Assembly: GCA_902781095.1 (NCBI GenBank)
Contig: CACZHW010000002.1
Coordinates: 1 to 64,000 of the forward strand
From: an uncultured Eubacteriales bacterium
Lineage (GTDB): Bacteria; Bacillota; Clostridia; Christensenellales; Aristaeellaceae
Direction of reading: 5' to 3'
Length of the DNA: 64,000 nucleotides
A program made the translations under genes and the position numbers. Numbering within the stretch: position 1 is the first letter of the stretch; each line of letters starts with the position of its first letter. This document shows, in pieces, positions 15,876 through 22,600 of the stretch. The notes under the pieces were generated by a model. The model ran no database searches. It was not told the DNA's origin and worked only from the letters and a program-made list of their open reading frames with translations.

Positions 15876-17177
15876 ATGGAGTTGGAGAGAAAAGAGTATC
15901 TTCAAAAGTTGATTGACAAGAAGGATAACGGGCGAGTCAAAATTGTGACCGGTATCCGTCGCTGCGGGAAATCGTACTTGTTGTTTGAACTTTATACAAA
16001 ATATCTTCAGGAACATGGCGTTGAATCGGATCAGATTATCGGGATCGCGCTGGATGAGTTGGCTAATGCAAAGTACAGAGATCCTTTTGCGCTGGATAAA
16101 TATATCAGAGAGCAAATCACGGAAAAGCAAAAGAGATATTACATTCTGATTGATGAAATCCAGTTTGTGTCTGAAATCAAAAATCCGTATGTTAACGATC
16201 CTCAGGCTAAAATCAATTTTATCGATGTGGTTCTTGGCCTCATGAAAATCAAAAATGCAGATGTTTATGTGACGGGAAGTAATTCGAAGATGCTGTCTTC
16301 GGACATACTCACCCAATTCAGGGATCGGGGGGATGAGATTCGTGTTTACCCACTTTCGTTTGCTGAGTTCTATGCCGCGTATCAAGGGGACAAGCATAAC
16401 GCATGGATTGATTACTATACCTATGGAGGGATGCCGGTCACACTGACACTCTCTTCGCATGAGCAAAAAAGCCAATATCTTAGGGATTTGTTCACGAGGA
16501 CATATTTGAAGGATGTAGTCGAGAGACATTCGATTCAAAATGATACTGAGATACTTGAGGATCTGCTGAATATCATTGCTTCTGCGATCGGTTCCTTAAC
16601 AAACCCGACCAAGCTCTCCAACACCTTCGATAGTGAGAAACACTTGAAAATCTCATCTGCAACTATAGATAAGTATCTCGGCTATTTTTCGGAAGCGTTC
16701 CTGCTGTCCAAGGCGGAACGGTATGATGTTAAAGGAAAAAGGTACATAAAAACGCCTGCCAAGTATTACTTCACTGATGTTGGGTTACGTAATGCGAGAC
16801 TGGGATTCAGGCAGCAGGAAGAGAACCATATTATGGAAAATGTGCTCTATTGCGACTTGTTAAGAAGAGGATTTGATGTCGATGTAGGTGTTGTTGAGTA
16901 CAATTACAAGAAGAAAGACGGAAAGAGCGCAAGGGTGCAATTGGAGATCGATTTTGTAGTCAATCGCGGGAATCAGCGATATTACATTCAATCGGCGTTA
17001 TCGATTGCCGACCCGGAAAAACGGTTACAGGAGATTAACTCCTTAACAAAAGTTCCGGATTCATTTAGAAAAATCGTTGTGGTCGGAAATAGGATTAATC
17101 CATGGAAAGATGAGAATGGAATCCTTTACATTGGAATAGAACAGTTCCTTCTTGATGAGAAAGCAATTGATATGTAG
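15876..17177 (+). CDS. AAA-family ATPase with DUF4143 domain
   Basis: 433 residues from ATG 15876 (GAGGAG six bases upstream). The N-terminal AAA_14-type ATPase shows VTGIRRCGKSYLLFEL (Walker A, GxRRxGKS), YYILIDEIQFVSEI (Walker B), and DVYVTGSNSKMLSSD (sensor I). The linker reads RDRGDEIRVYPLSFAEFYAA. The C-terminal DUF4143 part has KYYFTDVGLRNARLGF and LEIDFVVNRGNQRYYIQSAL, the latter resembling the E...D..V....Q/K pattern of restriction-type nuclease folds. This family is common and often horizontally moved in gut Firmicutes and Bacteroidetes; its physiological role is not established. The gene stands alone with its own palindromic control region. Confidence 0.85.
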   Translation: MELERKEYLQKLIDKKDNGRVKIVTGIRRCGKSYLLFELYTKYLQEHGVESDQIIGIALDELANAKYRDPFALDKYIREQITEKQKRYYILIDEIQFVSEIKNPYVNDPQAKINFIDVVLGLMKIKNADVYVTGSNSKMLSSDILTQFRDRGDEIRVYPLSFAEFYAAYQGDKHNAWIDYYTYGGMPVTLTLSSHEQKSQYLRDLFTRTYLKDVVERHSIQNDTEILEDLLNIIASAIGSLTNPTKLSNTFDSEKHLKISSATIDKYLGYFSEAFLLSKAERYDVKGKRYIKTPAKYYFTDVGLRNARLGFRQQEENHIMENVLYCDLLRRGFDVDVGVVEYNYKKKDGKSARVQLEIDFVVNRGNQRYYIQSALSIADPEKRLQEINSLTKVPDSFRKIVVVGNRINPWKDENGILYIGIEQFLLDEKAIDM

Positions 17178-17244
17178 ACAAGCTGTGTGAAAAAGCGCAG
17201 TAATGCTCGAATTCTTCCGCTGCATTAGAATGGAGAAGGGATAT

Positions 17245-17712
17245 ATGACTTACGAAGAAGCGTTGAAAACCATTCGACCGGGCAGATATCGTCATTTCAA
17301 AGGAAATGCGTATGAGGTAATCGGGATTGCAAGACACAGTGAGACGGAAGAGCCGATGGTCGTCTATAAAGCGCTCTACGGCGACAGAGGATTGTGGGCA
17401 CGGCCAGCGGATATGTGGAATGAGAAGGTGGCCAGAAACGGGAAAATCTATCAGCGGTTCTATTGTCTGGATCGCATTGAGCGGGTGGAGAAGTTTGAGC
17501 GGTTGTTCGATGAAGCCGCAGTTTCTCATGACGAGGAGAAGCTCCGCCTCCTTGAAACCTACTATACCTCTGGAGAGTGGCTGGAGGACTATGAAGCGGA
17601 TGAACGGGGCGAACTGCCACCTGAAATGAAGCGCGGCGTGCTTTCCCAGGATGCTCTGTATGATCTGCTGGAGGATGGCAAACGAGGATTCTCGCGAAAA
17701 AGAGAGGAGTAG
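17245..17712 (+). CDS. DUF1653 plus DUF4298 domain protein
   Basis: 155 residues from ATG 17245, chosen because AGAAGG precedes it and conserved sequence begins there (MTYEEALKTIRPGRYRHFKG). Residues ~8-70 are a DUF1653 domain: GRYRHFKGNAYEVIGIARHS, VVYKALYGDRGLWARPADMW. Residues ~72-150 match DUF4298: RIERVEKFERLFDEA, LETYYTSGEWLEDYEADERG, VLSQDALYDLLED. The fusion of these two small domains occurs in Clostridia. It is seven bases upstream of a flavodoxin, likely cotranscribed, which may hint at a redox-linked role. Biochemical function unknown. Confidence 0.75.
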   Translation: MTYEEALKTIRPGRYRHFKGNAYEVIGIARHSETEEPMVVYKALYGDRGLWARPADMWNEKVARNGKIYQRFYCLDRIERVEKFERLFDEAAVSHDEEKLRLLETYYTSGEWLEDYEADERGELPPEMKRGVLSQDALYDLLEDGKRGFSRKREE

Positions 17713-17719
17713 TATCATA

Positions 17720-18130
17720 ATGAATATTGCAGTCAGGTATTACACAAAGACCGGGAACACAAAGCGGCTTGCGGAGGCCATCGCAAACGCGGTCGGTGTG
17801 GAAGCGCTCCCCATCAGTGTACCGATTACCGAGCATGTAGACATCCTGTTTCTGGGAAACTCGTATTATGCTTTCAGCATTGATCCTGAAGTGCGGAATT
17901 TTGTGAAAGGGCTGGATAAAAATTACGTTGGCAAGATTGTCAACTTCGGTTCTGCCGCTATGCTGAATTCCACCTATAAGAAGGTGAAGGCGGAAGCAGA
18001 CAAGGTTGGAATTCCGATGGATGAGCGTGAATTCCATTGCAAAGGCGAGTTTAAGGGCATCCATAAAGGAAAACCGGATGCAGATGATCTGAAGGCGGCA
18101 GAAGAGTTTGCAAAGAGGATTGTGGAGTAA
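17720..18130 (+). CDS. Short flavodoxin-family protein
   Basis: 136 residues from ATG 17720 with GAGGAG upstream. The N-terminus MNIAVRYYTKTGNTKRLAEA is the flavodoxin FMN-phosphate loop (T/S-x-T-G-N-T). The second conserved stretch VDILFLGNSYYAFSIDPEV corresponds to the isoalloxazine-binding loop, and IVNFGSAAMLNSTYKKVKAE follows. The C-terminus has ADDLKAAEEFAKRIVE. The size is at the small end for flavodoxins. It would carry electrons in the cytoplasm; the partner is unknown. It follows the DUF1653 gene closely and is separated from the acetyltransferase by a structured leader. Confidence 0.8.
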   Translation: MNIAVRYYTKTGNTKRLAEAIANAVGVEALPISVPITEHVDILFLGNSYYAFSIDPEVRNFVKGLDKNYVGKIVNFGSAAMLNSTYKKVKAEADKVGIPMDEREFHCKGEFKGIHKGKPDADDLKAAEEFAKRIVE

Positions 18131-18221
18131 GAATACAGTTCACTGAGAACTGGATAAGGAGCAGATTAGATAGTTGAGCCTACGGGTTTGATTATAAAAA
18201 ACACTATAAGGAGAGTACTGT

Positions 18222-18257
18222 TTGAAGAAGTACAACACACCGGAGATTGTCGGCTGA
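18222..18257 (+). CDS. Possible 11-codon leader ORF
   Basis: TTG 18222 with AAGGAG eight bases upstream opens a frame MKKYNTPEIVG followed by TGA. Its last codons lie in the 5' arm of a large hairpin (18246-18319) that ends six bases before the acetyltransferase ribosome-binding site. The MKKYxTPEI opening resembles starts of short Clostridial peptides, but the frame is too short to be a known precursor. It may be a leader peptide or a remnant. Confidence 0.3.
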   Translation: MKKYNTPEIVG

Positions 18258-18319
18258 CCGGGAGGTTTGCTGACGATCAAAACAAACCTCCCGCTGAAAA
18301 GCAATTGATAGTCGACAAT
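18246..18319 (+). promoter_or_regulatory. Nested stem-loop ahead of the acetyltransferase gene
   Basis: Outer stem: ATTGTCGGCT (18246-18255) pairs with AGTCGACAAT (18310-18319), with one G-U pair. Inner stem: CGGGAGGTTTG (18259-18269) pairs perfectly with CAAACCTCCCG (18283-18293). No T-run follows, so this is not a simple terminator. Its position between the leader ORF and the AGGAGG at ~18325 suggests translational or attenuation control. Confidence 0.5.
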
Positions 18320-18336
18320 GTTCAGGAGGAAAAACA

Positions 18337-18963
18337 ATGAATACAAATGACTACACCATTCGTTTAGAAAGACCCGAAGACTATAGGGCAGTTGAAAACC
18401 TCGTCAGAGAGTCGTTTTGGAATGTATACCGTCCGGGATGCAGTGAGCATTATGTAATCCATGTGTTGCGGGATGATCCGGCTTTCGTCAGGGAACTTGA
18501 TTTTGTCATGGAGCAGGATGGCAGACTGATCGGGCAGAATATGTTCATGAAGACGATCATAGAAGCAGATGACGGCAGGGTGATCCGTGTTCTGACGATG
18601 GGGCCGATTGGCATCACGCCAGAACTCAAACGCAAGGGTTATGGAAAGGCGCTTCTTGATTACTCTCTGGAGAATGCGGCAAAACTCGGCTTCGGTGCTG
18701 TTCTGTTCGAGGGCAATATCGGATTCTACGGCACGTGTGGGTTTACCTATGCCCGTGAGTTTGGCATTCGTTACCATGACTTGGCGGAAGGCGCGGACGA
18801 TTCGTTTTTCCTCTGCAAGGAGCTGGTTCCTGGATATCTGGATGGCATCACCGGTGTATACCAAACGCCGCAGGGGTATTACGTGGAGGATTCTGACGTC
18901 GAAGAGTTCGACAAAGGATTCCCGCCCAAGCAGAAACTGAAGCTACCTGGGCAGATTTTTTAA
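18337..18963 (+). CDS. GNAT-family N-acetyltransferase
   Basis: 208 residues. The acetyl-CoA fold is visible as YTIRLERPEDYRAVENLVRE (beta1-alpha1), FVMEQDGRLIGQNMFMKTII, VLTMGPIGITPELKRKGYGK (motif A, with the pyrophosphate loop R/Q-x-x-G-x-G/A as RKGYGK), and LGFGAVLFEGNIGFYGTCGF (motif B). The C-terminal 60 residues, including YVEDSDVEEFDKGFPPKQKL, are a feature of a subgroup annotated as predicted N-acetyltransferases. The acceptor substrate is unknown. AGGAGG is nine bases before the ATG, immediately after the nested hairpin. Confidence 0.88.
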   Translation: MNTNDYTIRLERPEDYRAVENLVRESFWNVYRPGCSEHYVIHVLRDDPAFVRELDFVMEQDGRLIGQNMFMKTIIEADDGRVIRVLTMGPIGITPELKRKGYGKALLDYSLENAAKLGFGAVLFEGNIGFYGTCGFTYAREFGIRYHDLAEGADDSFFLCKELVPGYLDGITGVYQTPQGYYVEDSDVEEFDKGFPPKQKLKLPGQIF

Positions 18964-18973
18964 ACGAAACATG

Positions 18974-19018
18974 GGTTCCTCTCCGCTGGCAGATGCATCG
19001 GCGGTGAGGAGCCTTTCT
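18974..19018 (+). terminator. Terminator of the acetyltransferase gene
   Basis: A 13-base-pair stem with one mismatch and one G-U pair (GGTTCCTCTCCGC with GCGGTGAGGAGCC, 18974-18986 and 19001-19013), followed by TTTCT, ten bases after the stop codon. Confidence 0.7.
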
Positions 19019-19083
19019 GTTCATAGACTCAATCTGAAGGATTGCTTCAGCAAGTCCTATCTAGGCTAGCGTTTTATAGAAAG

Positions 19084-19229
19084 TGCATAACAAAATAGAG
19101 AAAAGAAGACTGCTCATTGATATGCTTCCCCCAAGTAGGACACAGAAATATGAAAACCTACTTGGGGGAAGCATATCATTACCGTAAAAGGAAGGCAGTC
19201 TTTTTATATTCATAAACGGTGAATCTGCT
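19084..19229. repeat. Direct repeat copy A (interrupted)
   Basis: The segment from TGCATAACAAAA through AGACTGCT, then ACCGTAAAAGGAAGGCAGTC, TATTCATAAACGG, GAATCTGCT, recurs at 25672-25753 with few changes. Copy A differs by carrying about 60 extra bases (19115-19178) that consist almost wholly of a perfect inverted repeat. AGACTGC/GCAGTCT within each copy can pair, giving a terminator-like hairpin with T-rich flank. Confidence 0.7.
19118..19178. repeat. Perfect 22-bp inverted repeat inserted in the direct repeat
   Basis: 19118-19139 is the exact reverse complement of 19157-19178, with a 17-base loop. The arm contains CTTCCCCCAAGTAGGACAC, which looks like the terminal inverted repeats of IS3-type elements. 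The segment is absent from copy B, so it was inserted (or precisely lost there). It may be a minimal MITE-like element or a joined pair of IS ends; no transposase is nearby. Confidence 0.6.
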
Positions 19230-19604
19230 ACTGTGAGTGATAATCATTCATCATGTCGAACGCTTCCATTCGACACTGCTGAGAAAACTGTTGAAGAGCT
19301 TACAGGAATTGGATATAATGCACCATTTTATCGACAGATATACTGATTAAGCTAATATTTGGTTACAAAGTGTATCATTGAACCGATCAAAAGTATCGTG
19401 ACTTTTTTATGAAAAAGTTTTATACTTTTACATGGGATTATATTCAAAGCATAAAAGGAAGAAAGGCTAATGGCATGAAGGAAGAGTCACACAGTAATTG
19501 CGCTCTAGTACTTTAATCTACAGTATTAGTTCAGAAAGAATACCGTGATTTTTGCAGGCTTAAGATTAAAAAAAGAGAAAACTGTTGTAGGAGGAGAGCT
19601 GCAT

Positions 19605-22600
19605 ATGAAACATAGGGTTGTTATGGTCGTTGTACTCTTGGCAGTAGCAATCTGCGCTTGTGCGTATGCCGCGCCTGCTGATGACTACAATAAGGCAATG
19701 GAATTGATGTGCCAAAAGCGCTATAAAGAAGCAGCCGCTGCCTTTGAGAAAGTCAGCGGTTATGAAGAAGCCACAAAATATGCTATCTATTGCAAAGCCT
19801 GTAATGCGGGTGAATCTGGCGATTATGATACGGCTGTACGCAATTTGGAGTATCTGGGAGATTTTGCAGACAGCCAATTGATGATCACCTATTATACTGC
19901 TCTGAAATATGAAAGAAGAAAAAGCTATGATCAGGCCCAGGCTGAGCTTGAGCCGATTTCCCTTTTCCGCGACGGCGCGGAACGGATTGCCTCCTATCCG
20001 GATAAAATGATCGAAGACAGATACAATGAAGCAGAGATGCTGTACAGATGGGGAATGCTGGAAAAAGCAGCATCAATCTACGAGGAGTTGGGAGAGTACA
20101 AGGACAGCAGGAAAAAGCTGGAGACCATTATCGAAACCCTGAACGAGCAGTCGTATCAGGAAGCTGTTTCCGCACGGGATGCGGGAAATCTGATTGAGGC
20201 ATATGATAAATGGACAGAGCTGGGAGACTATAAAGACAGCGCGGAGTGTGCAAAGGCAATCCGAGAGCCTGCAATTTATGCGAAGGGACTTTTGGCCGCC
20301 GATCAGGGAAGGTTTTCTGAAGCCTGCGCGCATTTTTCAAACCTTGGTGACTATAAGGACAGCGAGCGCAAGGCATATCTGTTTAATATAGCGAACTTCG
20401 CAAATAAAATCTGCCCTTTGGGAGAACATGGCTTTGGATTCCGTTATAACGGCTTGTGGGGTATTGGAAACTGGGAAACAAATCTCGTAAGCGAAGCCTG
20501 CTGGGACTCGGTTGGGAAGGCTCAGAATAATGCTTTGATGATTGTTGGAGAAAATGGACTGTACGGATGTATAGATGAGAACGGGCATACCGTTATAGAG
20601 CCTCATTACGTAGAGTTTGGCGACTACAATGTATATGGCTTGGCAAAGGTAAAGACGAATTCTGGCTATGGAGCCGTAAACAGTAAAGGGAATGAGATCG
20701 TTGCGTGTCAATACGATTCACTGGGAGTGTTTGGAGAAAATGCGCTCGCCAAAGTAGAGATGGATCATACCTATGGTTACGTGAATACAAAGGGAGAGAC
20801 CATCGTCCCCTGTATATATTCGGATATTTCTACATTCCGTACAGATTATGCTGTCGCAAGGGATAAGGGCGGTAAATGGACGCTTGTATCTGCGGAAGGC
20901 AGAGATCTTTTCACCGAACACTGGGATGAGATTGCCGACGCGGCCGATGGTAGTCCAGTTGCGGTGCGCAAAGGAAATCTGTGGGGATTTGCAGATCATA
21001 CAGGCGAGATTCTGACGATACCAGCTTATGAACAGGTCTCTTCTTTCAGCGAAGGAATCTGTGCAGTCAAACGCGGAGATTACTGGGGTTATGTCAATGC
21101 AGAAGGCCAGGAAGTTGTCCTGCCGACCTATGAAGCCGCAGAAGATTTTGCCCAGGGAAAAGCGGGTGTATATGCGACAGACAGCGGCTGGAATATTCTG
21201 AAGACAGACGGCAAGAGAATCTACTTCGTAAACGACAGTTATAATGAGGGTATGCGTCTTCTTGCTGCGGGTGATTATGACAGTGCAACGAAGGTGTTTC
21301 AAAAAGCTAATGACGCACATATGGAAAAAGAAGTGTGTTATTGGCATGCTGATTCGCTGTTGAAAGAAGGTAAGCCGGCAGAGGCAGGAGCATTGTTTGC
21401 CTCGCTGGGAGATTACGGAGATGCATCCTCGCGTGTGCCTGAAGCCTATTATGCAGAGGCAGAACAGCTTTACGCTTCGGAGGACCATGACCGTGCAGCT
21501 GAAGCGTACGTAAAAGCAGGAGCTTATGCTGATGCAGCTGTAAGAGCGCAAAAGATAAGATATGACCAGGGAGAACAATATCTTGCAACTGGAGACACGG
21601 AAGATGCGATTGCAGCGTTTGAACTGGCAGGGAATTATTCGGATGCACGCGAGAGAATACAAAAAATCTGGTATACGCGGGGTGAGGAATATCTGGCGTC
21701 TGGCAGAACGGCTGATGCGGTGGATGCGCTTAAAAAGGCCGGTGCCTTAGACTATGCGGAAAACATACGTGACTATGAAAAGGCCGAAAAGTGCCAAGCG
21801 GAAGGGAAATATGCGGCAGCGTATGACCTGTGGTCCGGTATGCTCAACTATAAGGACAGCAAAGATCGTGTCGCTGCCATTCGTAACCAGGCTTGTTATG
21901 AAAAAGGATTGCTGGCAGCGCGAAACGGCTATTATAAGAATGCGTATCAATGGTTTGATAGCATAAAGGGCTATGAAGACAGCGAGCGAAAAGCCTATAT
22001 TTTCAGCGTTTCCGACTTTGCGGAGGATATGAAGCAGCTGGGCGGAAGCCTCTTCGGGTATCGCTTTAAAGGAGTCTGGGGGATTGGAAACTGGGATAAG
22101 AACGTCATTGTCGCTTCCCGGTGGGATGCGGTCGACAACGTCCAGACCAACGGATTGTTAAAGGTGCAGAGCGGGAAAAAGTATGGCTGTATCGATTCTG
22201 CAGGAAAAGTTATCGTCAAAGCACAGTACAGTGAAATGGAAAGCTTTGGCGCTTATAAACTAGCGAAGGTGAAAACGAGTACAGGATATGGCTATATCAA
22301 TGAACGCGGGGAGGAGATTATACCCTGCAAATACATGGCGCTTGGTTCTTTTGACAGTCAGGGCTATGCAAAGGCAAGGCTTAAGGAAGGATATGGTTAT
22401 GTGACAGCGACAGGCAAAGAAGCTGTCCGCTGTCAGTATACGGAATTGGATGCGTTTGGCATTAACGGGCTTGCGCGGGCCGGAAAAGGCAAACAGAAGA
22501 TTGGTTATGTCAACAGACAAGGGAGAGAAGTAATTCCCTGTGAATATGCTGAGGTTTCCGGGTTCAATAACGGTCTCTGCACTGTAGCTAAACAAGTGCA

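Larger units (their letters stand above)
19019..19604. other. Repeat-bearing intergenic region before the giant gene
   Basis: Contains the first copy of the long direct repeat (19084-19229) with its embedded inverted repeat. A short open frame at 19233-19346 reads FDTAEKTVEELTGIGYN near its middle and looks like unidentified gene debris. AT-rich sequence follows, leading to AGGAGGAG before the giant gene. No consensus promoter stands out. Confidence 0.4.

Noticed and set aside
19118..19178. A complete insertion sequence
   Set aside because: Only paired ends with a 17-base centre exist; there is no transposase frame in or near it.
20718..21662. Minus-strand open frame of 314 codons inside the giant gene
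   Set aside because: Cys/Ile/Phe-rich antisense product of the WG and TPR codons, without a ribosome-binding site.
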